Source: Rana temporaria (taxonomy: Eukaryota; Chordata; Amphibia; Anura; Ranidae). From it: DNA of 64,000 nt. A program made the position numbers and the translations under genes. The DNA is taken from NCBI RefSeq assembly GCF_905171775.1, contig NC_053493.1, positions 247,782,438 to 247,846,437 on the forward strand. Direction: 5' to 3'. Shown piece after piece: positions 43,601 to 53,799 of the stretch. Each line of letters begins with the position of its first letter. Within the stretch, counting starts at the first letter, position 1. Below the pieces are notes generated by a model that did no database searches, had not been told where the DNA came from, and was given only the letters and a program-made list of their open reading frames with translations.

Positions 43601-44512
43601 GCAGTATATAATAATTTGAAAGGGAAAGGTAAAGTCCAGGTATCCCATTTTTTTAAAACAGATGGGTGGCCACCAATAGCTGAACTGATGAGGGTAGGGG
43701 GAGAATATGAGTTAAGTTTCTGGCAGGCGCTCCAAACTAGACATTTCCTAAGCTCGTTGGGACACCCTTCAAATTTTCGGCGGCAACTGACAAAATTTGA
43801 AAAATATTGTGATGAGGAAGAACCAATACAGCAAGTGGGCTCTAAAATGTATAAAATACTGAATGTTCCCCGGGAGGATTTTGTCTTCCCGGGAATCATC
43901 AAATCGGAAAGAGACCTGGGGATAACCTTTTCACAGACCCAACGAAAACAAATAGTATTTCTGGCTTTAAATTCATCTGCATCAACACGGATCCAGGAAT
44001 GCAATTATAAATTACTGTCGCAGTGGTATTACACTCCAGTAAAGTTGCACAAACTTTCTAACGAAAACTCAGAGAATTGCTGGAGATGTGGTCTGGAGCA
44101 GGGGACTTTGCGGCATATATTCTGGGACTGCGTAAAGGTGAAAGACTACTGGAAGGAGGTGCGTAGAATAGGACAAAAATTTACGAAATTCCAGATTCCA
44201 GATGACCCAGCTTTTTTTCTCCTCCATAGCTCACAGATTCCAGTAGGGGAGTATCAAAAGTCGGTGCTTCGGCATCTGATAAATACAGCAAAAATGGGAA
44301 TAAGTCTCCAGTGGAGAGACAGTAGACCTCCCTCCGTAGCGAGATGGCTCAATAGGGTCAGGGAAATTGGTGCTATGGAGGACTTAATGCTTTCGTCTAG
44401 GAATAGAAGGGAACAATACGTAGAAACATGGGCAGGATGGAATGAGTTCATACTTACAGAAGAGGGGAAGAAACTATCGGAAGAGGGACAGGAGGTGAGG
44501 GAGTTCAACTGA
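40694..44512 (+). pseudogene. LINE ORF2 (AP-like endonuclease and reverse transcriptase), two stops
   Basis: One reading frame of 1272 codons interrupted only by TGA at 42872-42874 (codon 727) and TAA at 43379-43381 (codon 896). The product would nick genomic DNA and copy the element RNA at the nick. Endonuclease: ITSLNVRGLN at the N terminus, QETH (E39), GDFN (D142), SDH (228-230). RT: KAPGPDGYT, SSYRPISLLN, DAEKAFD (D601), GCPLSPLLF, FADD (D703, D704). A C-terminal C1129-x2-C1132-x8-H1141-x4-C1146 motif matches L1-type ends. All catalytic residues lie before the first stop. The start MEGIKITSLN was chosen because the endonuclease domain begins there; 25 open codons lie upstream. No frameshift was seen, so decay is minimal. 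Confidence 0.95.
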
Positions 44513-45000
44513 TTAGAAGTGAGCCGAAGGTAAGGAAGACTGGAAGCCGGGGGGGACCTGTGCGGTTGGAGGGGGGGGAGGGAGAGAGAGAGGAATGTGG
44601 CTCAGGGAAATTTTTTTTTTTTTTTTGTTTTGTTTTGTTTTGTTCTGTTTTGTTTTGCTTTGTGTAGTTCGGGGGTCCCCATCTAAGGGGTTAGATAAGT
44701 AAGGGCATACCGATAACAAGGAAACAGACGGGAGGAGGCGCTTGAAGTACATACATTTTGAACTAGGGGAGCAGACAAAGTAGGTCAAAGCGATAACGGG
44801 TGTAGTTAAGAATAAGAGTGAAAACTGAATTGGCTATAACTATGTTTTTGGATTTGTGTCTGTTTATTTTTTTTGGAAGAGACATTATGTCTAGAATAAT
44901 GTAATGTATGGTTGTATTTATTTGTATGATAATCTCTTGTGACCTTGTTATAAATGAAAAAGGAAAAAAAAAAGAGTAAATGTGAAAAAAAAAAAAAAAT
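44513..45000 (+). other. LINE 3' untranslated region and poly(A) tail
   Basis: Contains a G-run segment (GGTTGGAGGGGGGGGAGGG), a (TTTTG)n tract at 44620-44665, and ends with A tracts at about 44962-44972 and 44985-44999. G-rich 3' sequence is also known in L1 elements. No AATAAA-type signal was seen close to the tail. Confidence 0.75.
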
Positions 45001-45012
45001 ATATACAGCAGG
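45001..45012. repeat. Right target-site duplication of the LINE
   Basis: ATATACAGCAGG, identical to 37519-37530, directly after the A tail and followed by TGCTGCTAACAG of the original locus. Confidence 0.9.
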
Positions 45013-45400
45013 TGCTGCTAACAGATCACACACTTATTACACTTAAATACTTAACTAGCTCCCTTTGCAAGCATTTGCATTCAGCTTGAAAAAAACGATT
45101 TACCAAGAAAATACTTTATCTAGGGATTGAACTTGCTGTATTAGCAGTGAGCTGTAAACGGTTTAATAAACCAGCCAACAGACATATTGGCTTAAACATT
45201 GCAGCCGCAGCATTTCAACAAATGTAGCACAGAACAAATACTTTTGCCAAAAAAGTTAAATATTAATTGCTGCCTATCCAAACTGGCAACTCCAGATAGC
45301 TGTATTATTTGTGCAGTATAACAAAGTACACCTTCTACATAAAAAGCAGGAAACATTGAGCAGTGTTCAACAGTGCCATGTCCCTTACTTTATTCCTTAA
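45013..45400. other. No recognised feature
   Basis: AT-rich sequence continuing the locus interrupted by the LINE. Nothing further seen. Confidence 0.5.
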
Positions 45401-45960
45401 ATATTCCACTGCATTGCGTAATGTCCACTTCACCACGAGACTCCTCCATCCGCCCACTCGGCTCCTGCAATTTTATAGGCTGTGTGGTGGGAAATCATCA
45501 TCATTGCACGCCGTGGTGGTGGGCAGACGAAGGACTCATGGTCCGACTCGGCTCAGGATCTGATCTTCTATGGGATTTCTGCAGTTCTGACCCTAGCCAG
45601 TCGCCGCCATTTTTACTGGCACTTTTCACCTGCTATGGGCATTTACGGCAGGAGAAAAGTGCTCTGTTTTTACGGGCTGCCCGTAAATCTATGGCCGTTG
45701 GCAACACTGCAGCTGGGCACTGTGCTATATTTATCAGGAGCACACAGAAATCCTGTTGGAAAACCAGACTGACAGCAAATCAAAGTGTCACCGGTTGCAG
45801 AGAGAGCTTGACAGCTCAGTTCTGCACAAAGCGAGAGATGGCCAGGCGATGCAAAGGCAGGTAAGACTCTTGCCTCATCTAACAAACCCCCCCACAGCAA
45901 GGAAGGCATTCAGGGCAGTTATCTGTTTTACCTATGCTTTGGCCTGGCCCTGCTCAGGTC
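45401..45960. repeat. Repeat block with self-complementary GGGCATTTAC module
   Basis: TTTTTACTGGCACTTTTCAC, ATGGGCATTTACGGCAGGAG and GCTGCCCGTAAATC around 45610-45695 parallel the module at 36725-36815. The 163-codon frame at 45373-45864 crosses this repeat and shows no protein family signature. Confidence 0.45.
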
Positions 45961-45984
45961 TTTAAAAAAAATAAAACACTCTAA

Positions 45985-46360
45985 AGCTGCGCACACACCA
46001 TCAGTTTTCTCGTCTGGAAAACTGTCATGTTTTCTCTTGGATGAGAAAACTGTCTGTGTGTAGGCTCTCCAGCAGTTTTCCCGACGAGAAAACCGCAGAG
46101 AATGACAACGAGAAAATTTAGAACATGCTCTAAATTTTTCTCGTTGTGAATCGCAGCGTTTTTTTGCTTGGCAGTTTTCCCATAGGGAAACACTGCTAGG
46201 GAGCCTACACACGGACGGTTTTCTCGACCAAGAGAAAACCTGTCGGGAAAACCGGTCGTGTGTTCACGGGGAAAAGGGACCAAGCCGGTCTTCGGCTTTC
46301 CCGTCGGGTTTCTCTGCGGTGTTTTTCACCGCCGAGAAACTCGATCATGTGTATGCGGCA
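45985..46360. mobile_element. MITE, family B (GCACACACCATCAG ends)
   Basis: Left AGCTGCGCACACACCATCAG, right CTCGATCATGTGTATGCGGCA, flanked by TAA (45982-45984 and 46361-46363). Many TTTTCTCG / CGAGAAAA words in both orientations create extended self-complementarity. Confidence 0.8.
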
Positions 46361-46525
46361 TAAGACACTTAAAGAAAAAAAAGGTGAATACGCAGAAGAT
46401 TAGGGCGGATTTACAAAGTTACATTAGTAATAAATCCACTTCATATCTTGCATTTTGCAGAAATATTGCATATTATTTAAAATGGTAATGCCTCATTTTT
46501 TTTGTTGTATCTAAAGAGACATTGT

Positions 46526-46702
46526 GGTTGATTTACTAAAAGTTGAAAGTGCAAAAGAGTGCAAAAAAAATCCATAGAAACCAATCAACTTCCTTTTTTT
46601 TTTCTGCCAAACCTTAATTGAAAAAGCTGAAGTTAGAATCTGATTGGCTACAATGCACAGCTGCACCAGATTTTGCACTCTCAACTTTTAGTAAATCAAC
46701 CC
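46526..46702. mobile_element. Short MITE, GGTTGATTTACTAAAAGTTG ends
   Basis: Left GGTTGATTTACTAAAAGTTG and right CAACTTTTAGTAAATCAACC are perfect inverted repeats of at least 20 bp, extended by AAAGTGCAAAA / TTTTGCACTCT. About 177 bp. Target duplication not determined; superfamily unknown. Confidence 0.85.
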
Positions 46703-47154
46703 TATTGCATTTCAAAGCAATGGATATAAATGCAGACAACGGTTCTATCCAACTGTGGACTTTTTACAGCAGTTATACAGATGTAAGAACTAGGGTTATA
46801 TGTGACTTTAGTTCTGTGGCTAAAAAGCAAACGCAAGGGAGGGAAAAAGAATATGAAGTCATTGTTATATCTTTAGCCGCTGGAGCAAATACTACAATTG
46901 TCATGCTACATTAGGCTGGCTTAATACCCAATCTACTCAAATATTTAACTAGTACATTTACAAAAATTGAATGTGAAAGAAGAAAAGTTGCAGGTAACAG
47001 TCTCCATTAACCCAGAAATGTATAATGTTTAAAGTAAACCTATCATAGAGCTAGGCAACTCAATCTGAGCATATAATAATAAATATATATGCAGAGGTTA
47101 ATATGAAAGTAAAAAAAAAATACCTTCCCTGCGAAAGGAAAAAATGAAATATAC
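46703..47154. other. No recognised feature
   Basis: AT-rich, unique-looking. Confidence 0.45.
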
Positions 47155-47285
47155 AGTACAGTAAAACCTTGGTTCTAGAGTAACTTGGTTCAAGAGCGTT
47201 TTGCAAGACAAGCAACATTTTTTTCATAAATTTTGCCTTGATATACAAGCAATGTCTTGATGTAAGAGTAGTGTCATGTCACAAC
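47155..47285. repeat. TAAAACCTTGG-type repeat fragment
   Basis: AGTAAAACCTTGGTTCTAGA followed by AAGAGCGTTTTGCAAGACAA is the style of a common amphibian/fish interspersed repeat with a TTGCAAGAC core. Only part is present; assignment rests on memory. Confidence 0.4.
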
Positions 47286-47289
47286 TGAG

Positions 47290-47705
47290 TATAAAAGAGA
47301 AGACAGGCGCCTCTAAGTGTAGCAATATGGTTACATTTAATGAAGGTACAACATTTAGCAACTCACATGGTTGATGATTAAAACAGGCACATCTAAATAT
47401 TCAGGCATCCGGGGTAAAGCTGTCCACATAGACGATCTTCCTCACCGCCATTGATGTCGTCTCTTCCACGAGCGGTTCAAGCTTCGCTTTTAGATCTCTC
47501 TACTGCAGGGTAGTCTTCCCGGTCACGATTGAAGGCTGGCAGCGGTGGGAGCCGGCGGGGCAGAGGATGGTCTATGTGGACAGCTTTACCCCGGATGCCT
47601 GCATACTTAATCATCAACCATGTGAGTTGCTAAATGTTGTACCTTCATTAAATGTAATCATATTGCTATACTTAGAGGTGCCTCTCTTCTCTTTTATACC
47701 CGGAG
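47290..47705. repeat. Foldback repeat, about 145-bp arms
   Basis: The left arm (TATAAAAGAGAAGACAGGCG...GGGGTAAAGCTGTCCACATA) recurs inverted in the right arm (TATGTGGACAGCTTTACCCC...GTGCCTCTCTTCTCTTTTATA). The loop of about 130 bp is unrelated GC-rich sequence. The arms contain GTGAGTTGCTAAATG followed by a TTAAATG word, as in the 52-kb foldback. Confidence 0.85.
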
Positions 47706-47710
47706 CTCCT

Positions 47711-47975
47711 GCTGGATTTTGCTTCTAATCCCCTCGGGGGGCAGGGCCGAGTAATACAATCGGCGTCTATGGACGCCAAGTGTATGACACAGGAGCACGC
47801 CGGCAATGTAACCCCCTCGGGAGAGAGCTTTCCAGAGGGGATTATCTAATGCGGGGAGAAGCCGCGAGAGCCGCCGTGGGACCCAGAAGAGGATGTTCGG
47901 GGGCCACTCTGTACAAAACAAACTGCACAGTGGAGGTAAGTATGACAAAACTCAAAGCTTTAATATCACTTTAAG
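47711..47975. mobile_element. TTAA-type element, right part only
   Basis: Ends TTAATATCACTTTAA like the element at 36.9-37.15 kb, with GTACAAAACAAACTGCACAG upstream. The left end is missing at the foldback border. Confidence 0.45.
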
Positions 47976-47981
47976 GTATTT

Positions 47982-49143
47982 TTAACCACTTCCTTCCCGC
48001 CAGATGACTATAAATGTCCTGTCTTTGAAGAGGAATACCGTTGTTATGTTGGCAGCTAGCTACCATAACCCTGGTATCCTCTTCAAGAGCCGGCAGTTCT
48101 CTTTCAGATAAAAGTGGTCTCTGTGGGATATTCGCCGGGAGATCACTTTTAACGGCGGCGGGAGAGGGCCCCCCTCCCGCCATGCTCCTGTGCCCTCCAC
48201 CGCTTACCGTGGCCGTTGGTAGTGGAAGAGGCAATCCGGACCTGGCTTGACATGGAGATGAGTGAGGGGAGGATGGCCTCCACCCGTCTTCACGTTATTG
48301 CAGGGCGGAAGCAACATCAAAACGTCACTTCCGCCCATAGCTTTTAAAGGGCCATTGTATTATTATTATTTTTTTTTCAAATGACAATTTTTTTTATTGC
48401 ATTTTAGTGTGAATATGAGATCTGAGGTCTTTTTGACCCTGATCTCATATTTAAGATGTCCTGTCATGTTTACATTCCTTGTAATAGGAATAAAAGTGAC
48501 ACAATTTTTTTTTTAAAGAACAGTGAAAAAAATAAAAATAAAAGGTAAAATAAATAAGAAAAAAAAATATTTAAACGCGCCCCGTCCCGCCGAACTCGCG
48601 TGCAGAAGCAAACGCATACGTGAGTAGCGCCCACATATGAAAGTGGTGTTCAAACCACACATGTGAGGTCTCACCGTAATCGGTAGCACGAGAGCAATAA
48701 TTATAGCCATAGATATCCTCTGTAACTCAAAGAATGCAACCTTTAGAATTTTTTAAACGTCGCCTATAGAGATTTTAAAGGGAAAAAGTTTGTCACCATT
48801 CCACGAGCGGGCGCAATTTTGAAGCTTGACATGTTGGGTATCAATTTACTCGGCTTAACATTATATTTCACAATCTAAAAAAAAAATTGGGTTAACTTTA
48901 CTGTTGTCTTATTTTTTAATTAAAAAAAATATTTTTTTTCCAAAAAAAGTGCGCCTGTAAGATCGCTGCGCAAATACGTTGTGATAGAAAGTATTGCAAC
49001 GACTGCTATTTTATTCTCTAGGGTGTTAAAATATATATATATATAATGTTTGGTGGTTCTACGTAATTTTCTAGCACAAAAAAATGATTTTATAGCTTGT
49101 AAACACCAATTCTCAGAAATAGGCTCGGGACTGTAGTGGTTAA
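47982..49143. mobile_element. Large TTAA-flanked element (CCACTTCC/GTAGTGG ends)
   Basis: TTAACCACTTCCTTCCCGCC on the left, CTCGGGACTGTAGTGGTTAA on the right. The segment GCTTGACATGTTGGGTATCA / TTTACTCGGCTTAACATTAT is shared with 62007-62546 (GCGTGACATGTTAGGTATCT), so both are one family of TTAA elements. An (AT)n tract lies at 49031-49044. Non-coding. Confidence 0.82.
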
Positions 49144-49158
49144 GGGGGGGGGGGGTTG

Positions 49159-49348
49159 TTAAGTTCTGTCAAAACCATTTAATTCAGGTGATTTAACCTG
49201 ATTTATTAAGCACTACATCTAGCTCATCTATCATCCTTCTTCTCACCGTTTGTTTACTACAATGAGTTTGTGATGATTTTAAAAATGCTAGACTAATTTT
49301 ATTGGAGAAACGTAGCAAAACCATAATATGCCAGATCATTCACTTTTG
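49159..49348 (+). repeat. 190-bp direct duplication, copy 1
   Basis: TTAAGTTCTGTCAAAACCAT through TGCCAGATCATTCACTTTTG is repeated at 50140-50330 with roughly 10 differences. No transposon ends bound it, and the flanks differ. Confidence 0.92.
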
Positions 49349-50139
49349 GACCCTCTTGGACACAAGAGGGGGAGATATTTCCAAAACGTACTAAGCTAAA
49401 GCAAGTTTCCCTCTATTGGGAAATCCTCCAAGAGAAGTGGGGGACTAAAGCTTTCACGTCAAAAGATCCTTCAAGGTTCCTCCCCTTTTTGTCAAACTAT
49501 TGTGACCTTAGGATAATTCAAGTTGTACAAATGTACATTAAAGTATTTGTGAACGAATATAAGTAAGTCTATGCCAGCCCCTCTATTAGAGCTAGGCATA
49601 GCACACTGTACATGTCTTAAAAAAACGAGGCTTGTAAATACCGTTTTAGGGTGATCTTCAGGCTGGTCACATGACCCGCGGGCACTTTACATTTCCAATA
49701 CATGGATACTGTAGGAGGGGCCGAGATCTCCCTCTGCCATCAGCCAGGGAGATCACATGGCCGCTCATCCCCTCCTGCAGTAGCCCTGCAAACCAGCCGA
49801 GAGTAATGTGACCTGTCTGAAGAGCGCTCTAAATCGGTATTTACATGCCTCATTTTTATAAAATGCACGCACAGTGTGGTATGCCAGGCTATAATAGAGG
49901 GGCTGGCACTGAGCATTTCGAATTTTTGATTTATGATAGTGGTGGGATGGATGGAGACAGAGACACAGGAATGGAACTGACAGGCAGGGAGTGAGTGGGC
50001 GCCATCGGTTAGCCAACTTGTTTTAAAATTAACCAATGGATTCCTAACCGATAGGACAAAACCGATCGTTAGTAGGCACGACCATCGGTTAAAAATCCAT
50101 GCATGCTCAGAATCAAGTCGACGCATGCTTGGAAGCATT
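49349..50139. other. Spacer between duplicates with family B fragment
   Basis: Includes an inverted family B remnant at about 50000-50138 (GGCACGACCATCGGTTAAAA, TCAGAATCAAGTCGACGCAT), matching the inverse of the core at 13150-13220. Other parts are unassigned; the 132-codon minus-strand frame has no motif. Confidence 0.6.
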
Positions 50140-50330
50140 TTAAGTTCTGTCGAAACCGTTTAATTCAGGTGATTTAACCTGATTTTTTTAAGCACTACTT
50201 CTAGCTTATCTATCATCCTTCTTCTCACCGTTTGTTTACTACAATGAGTTTGTGATGATTTTAAAAATGCTAGACTAATTTTATTGGAGAAACGTAGCAA
50301 AACCATAATATGCCATATAATTCACTTTTG
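50140..50330 (+). repeat. 190-bp direct duplication, copy 2
   Basis: Near-identical partner of 49159-49348 (TTAAGTTCTGTCGAAACCGT ... TTCACTTTTG). Its left edge abuts the family B fragment. Confidence 0.92.
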
Positions 50331-51079
50331 TTCTACATGATGACCCCTACACCCAACGGCTTATGAAAACATTACCCCTACTCGACTTTCCACATGTCAA
50401 AGACCAGGCCTGCTAAAAGGTTTGTTCAGGCAAAGAGTAACTTTGTAGGTTCAGACGGGGTAAATATGCCTTCATTCCTAAAACCAGAAAAGCAGCACTT
50501 TGAGGATCCACAATACACTCTTGGAGTTGTCATGGAAAACTGAAGGTATGATCTAGCACCTTATAGTGTCTGCTTTTCTGCAACAACATTACTTAGCATG
50601 TTTAAAGTCATTACAGGTCTACTTGCAGGTGCACTTGCAACCCCTAGTCTTTTGGAGATCTGAACTTTGCGTGACATTGACCTGCTTTGCACTGTTGTTA
50701 TATGCACCAATAACTCTTACTAATTGACAAATAATCCTTTAATAACGAAACATTACCTGAATACCACAGACTCAGCTTGCAGGTAATACCCTTGTGAAAG
50801 GATTATAGCTAGAAAAGGTCAGGTTTGATACTTGTAATATTGCTACTAGTTGGCTGGACGTGTGTTTGGCTCTGTGGAAAGATATGGGAGAGTGGTAAGA
50901 TCACAATTTGTATTTCTTTATCTGTATCTTACTGTTTGAATTTACAAAGAATCCAGTGTAAGTAAAATGTGCCAACTGTAAACTTTTTTTTTTTTGGCAA
51001 TGCCCATTTTTTGCTTTGATTTGACCTAAAAAGAGCCTTTCACTTCATATAATTATATACAAATAAAAGCAGATACAAG
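50331..51079. other. No recognised feature
   Basis: Unique-looking sequence without coding or repeat evidence. Confidence 0.5.
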
Positions 51080-51813
51080 GGGCCAGATTCACGTAGATCG
51101 CCGCATCTCTGCGGCAGCGTAACGTATCTCATTTACGTAACGCCGCCGCAAGTTTTACGGGCAAGTGCTTGATTCACAAAGCACTTTCCTGTAAAAGTTT
51201 TGGCGGCGTAGCGTAAATCCTCCGGCGCAAGCCCGCCTAATTCAAATGATCCGGGTAGGGGGCGTGGATCATTTAAATTAGGCGTGTTCCCGCGCCGATC
51301 GTACTGCGCATGCGCCGTCCCTAAAATTTTCCGACGTGTATTGCGCTAAATGACGTCGCAAGGACGTCATTGGTTTCGACGTTAACGTAAATGGCGTCCA
51401 GCGCCATTCACGGACGACTTACGCAAATGACGTTAAATTTTCAAATTTTGACGTGGGAACGACGGCCATACTTAACATTGGCTACGCCACCTAGGGGGCA
51501 GCTTTATCTTTACGCTGTGTATCTCTTACGGAAACGGCATAAATTTACTGCGACGAGCAAGCGTACGTTCGTGAATCGGCGTAACGACTAATTTGCATAT
51601 TCTACGCCGACCGCAATGGAATCGCCACCTAGCGGCTGGCCTAGAATTGCAGCCTAAGATCCGACGGTGTAAGTCACTTACACCTGTCGGATCTTAGGGA
51701 GATCTATGCGTAACCTGATTCTATGAGTCAGGCGCATAGATACGACCGTCGGAACTCAGAGATACGACGGCGTATCAGGAGATACGCCGTCGTATCTCTT
51801 TCTGAATCCGGCC
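51080..51813. mobile_element. Harbinger-type MITE, family A
   Basis: Left GGGCCAGATTCACGTAGATC, right TCTCTTTCTGAATCCGGCCC; flanks AAG and AAT differ by one base. In opposite orientation to 10785 and 34422 (hairpin GGCAAGTGCTTGATTC / AAAGCACTTTCC lies near the left end). The right arm contains a near-perfect palindrome GATACGACGGCGTATCAGGA followed by GATACGCCGTCGTATC. Confidence 0.88.
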
Positions 51814-52103
51814 CAATGTCATGGTTTACAAAATGAAATACACATAAATAACACTTTTAAAAGGAGACATCCTGCACTGTCTTGGTAGTACAAAATACAT
51901 TTATAGAGCAATTGGGGTCAGTATGACTGCTTGAAGTGGTATTAAAGGTTTGTCTTTTTTAATGAAAAAACCCAAAGGTTTTGCACAGAACAGTTTTGAT
52001 GACAGAAAACAAACACTCTTGCGCACTGGTGGATTACCAGACAGTTGGTGTGTCTTGATGGTACATGTCACTGGCCTTGCTGCCCTCAGGGATAGGGGTA
52101 TCC
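51814..52103. other. No recognised feature
   Basis: Short unassigned interval; AT-rich. Confidence 0.4.
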
Positions 52104-52513
52104 TAACAGTAAACGAGAAAAAGAAAGAAAGGGCGCACCAGCCTAGTGTATTATCCTTTGGATACATTTTATTAAAAATGGATAAAAAGAAAACTACTCA
52201 CAAACGTAGGTGAATGGCTCACAATGTATATAGTCTCCAAAAAGTAGCAGCAATGAGTCAGAACCAAATGGACTCCAGGTGGTCACAGAGGAAATGACAA
52301 GGGCCACTGCCGGCTGACGGGTTTTGAAGGATTACCTTCTTTCTCAGAGCCCAAAAGGCTCATTGCTGCTACTTTTGGAGACTATATACATTGTGAGCCA
52401 TTCACCTACGTGTGTGAGTAGTTTACTTTTTGTCCATTTTTAATAAAATGTACCCAAAGGATAATGCACTGGGCTGGTGCGCCCTTTCTTTCTTTTTTTT
52501 TTCGTTTGCACAG
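52104..52513. repeat. Foldback repeat with hammerhead-like loop
   Basis: The arm AAAGAAAGAAAGGGCGCACC...TATATAGTCTCCAAAAAGTA (52104-52245) recurs inverted at 52365-52513 (TACTTTTGGAGACTATATAC...GGTGCGCCCTTTCTTTCTTT). The loop carries a degenerate hammerhead-like motif at 52314-52348. The arms include GTGAGTAGTTT and TTTTTAATAAAATG in the minus reading, like the tail of a retroposon. Confidence 0.88.
52314..52348 (-). ncRNA. Degenerate hammerhead-like motif in foldback loop
   Basis: Minus strand: CTGAGAAAGAAGGTAATCCT then TCAAAACCCGTCAGC. GAAGG/CCTTC pair around a TAAT loop, where stem II would be. Relative to CUGAUGA...GAAACGCGU both core boxes carry changes (CUGAGAA; CAAAACCCG), so it should be inactive. 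Confidence 0.3.
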
Positions 52514-52818
52514 AGCAGCCCTGATCCCCTTTTTCTTGGGTCCCCTTGTTGGCGCTCCTAGCTCCCCCACCATTGCCCCAATAGCAAACCGCTTGCTATG
52601 GGGACACTGGTGCATGCTCACTTCCAATCCCTGCTCTATGCATCTATAAGACACATAGAGCTACGGCTCGCCCCCCCCCCCCTCTCCTGCTGTCTCAGCC
52701 TATAAGGAGAGGAAATCCCTGGAAAACTGAGGCATGAAGGTAAAAAAACATTCAGCCTTTACTACCAATTTAATAAATGAAAATAAACAGACCATTTAAC
52801 TCCTGCACCTTCTAATCC
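52514..52818. repeat. Fragment of the 36.9-kb TTAA-type repeat
   Basis: CAATAGCAAACCGCTTGCTA and CTCTCCTGCTGTCTCAGCC resemble the inverted 36.83-37.05 kb block. A C run lies at 52670-52681. Ends not found. Confidence 0.4.
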
Positions 52819-52819
52819 C

Positions 52820-53260
52820 TTAAAGCGAAGGTCCACCCTAAAAAAAAAAAAAAAATACATTAACATTCTCCTTAAAATCTGTAAAAAAAAATTGAATTTT
52901 TTTTTTTTACTTACCATAAACGCCTGTTACTAGGCAGTCTTCCTAATCTGCCACTTCCTTCTCCTCGGAGCTCCTCGTTTTCTTCCTCCCTCTCGTTGTC
53001 TCCTTGGAAATGAGGCCCGCTGCCTTTTGGGACCTGTGTGTGTCTCCGAAGACAGCCAGCCATTCACAAAGTGCCACGTGACTCACTTTTCCTTAGTTAG
53101 GATGGCGGCGCCAGCACCTGATCCAATGTACGGATCAGCCTCGGGGGGCCAACATTGCGGGCTCCCTGGACAGGTAATTGTCCTTATTAAAAGTCAGCAG
53201 CTACAGTGTTTGTAGCTGTTTACTTAAAAAAAAAAAATTGCATCTGGAACACTGCTTTTA
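52820..53260. mobile_element. TTAA-flanked MITE (TTAAAGCGAAGGTCCACCC end)
   Basis: The left end TTAAAGCGAAGGTCCACCCT is of the 2416/8945 family. The right end CATCTGGAACACTGCTTTTA is diverged, with TTTA in place of TTAA. Internally AAAAGTCAGCAGCTACAGTG is the family word next to the end, as at 2447. Confidence 0.7.
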
Positions 53261-53296
53261 GTGTCTTGCTACCCAGTTTCACACAGCATCTAAAGC

Positions 53297-53333
53297 CCTG
53301 ATGAAGGAAGGATTTTGTAATCCCTGAACAGCA
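53297..53333 (+). ncRNA. Diverged hammerhead-like motif
   Basis: CCTGATGAAGG, then GGATT/AATCC pairing around TTGT, then CTGAACAGCATTGG where GAAACGCGTTGG would be expected. The CUGAUGA box is intact; the GAAAC box is altered. AATAAACATACTCA follows about 35 bases further on. Probably inactive. Confidence 0.35.
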
Positions 53334-53799
53334 TTGGCTATTACATGTGGTGTCATCCGAATTCAGAATCAATAAACATACTCATATGGACTCTACTTGT
53401 ACTTCTATTGCTTTTCTAAACTTTTGGTAGTGGGAGTTTTGGTGTCTTTGACCCCACTGGAAAGATCCACACTCTCTGTTTGTCCTGGTGACCATTGTTT
53501 CTGGTAGAGAAAGTAATGTAAAATACAAAATGTTTGAGTTGTCAAAGGGACGAAGGTGAGGGAAAATTATATAATGTGTAAACCTGTTATGGTAAAAGCT
53601 GTCAAATAGGGAATATATATATGTGTGTGTTTATCACCTGCGCAACAATGGTATCTAATAGTTTACTAGATCTGCTGCAGTTGCTATAGGCACCTCCAGG
53701 AGGTGCAGTGGTATGAAAAATATGGATATTTGTATATGAAGGACATATACTACTGCGCTGACCCCATGCAGAAATTCGTTAACACTGTGAATATATTGC
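53334..53799. other. No recognised feature
   Basis: Short palindrome CACCTCCAGGAGGTG near 53691-53705 only. Confidence 0.45.

Larger units (their letters stand above)
37531..45000 (+). mobile_element. L1/Tx1-type LINE, apparently full length
   Basis: A 7.5-kb non-LTR retrotransposon with a G-run 5' start, ORF1, long spacer, ORF2 (endonuclease plus reverse transcriptase), 3' region and a 15-base A tail, between exact 12-bp target duplications. Encoded motifs (endonuclease GDFN and SDH; RT DAEKAFD and FADD; C-terminal C-x2-C-x8-H-x4-C) place it with L1-like elements; a Tx1-like subgroup is possible but not shown. Only two in-frame stops interrupt ORF2 and no frameshift was found, so the insertion is young. 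The reading strand is plus. Confidence 0.95.

Noticed and set aside
45373..45864. 163-codon frame
   Set aside because: Crosses a repeat module also found at 36.7 kb, where it is not open in the same way.
47155..47285. tRNA-like or SINE promoter near the TTAAAACCTTGG repeat
   Set aside because: No A box and B box pair at the right spacing and no cloverleaf could be drawn.
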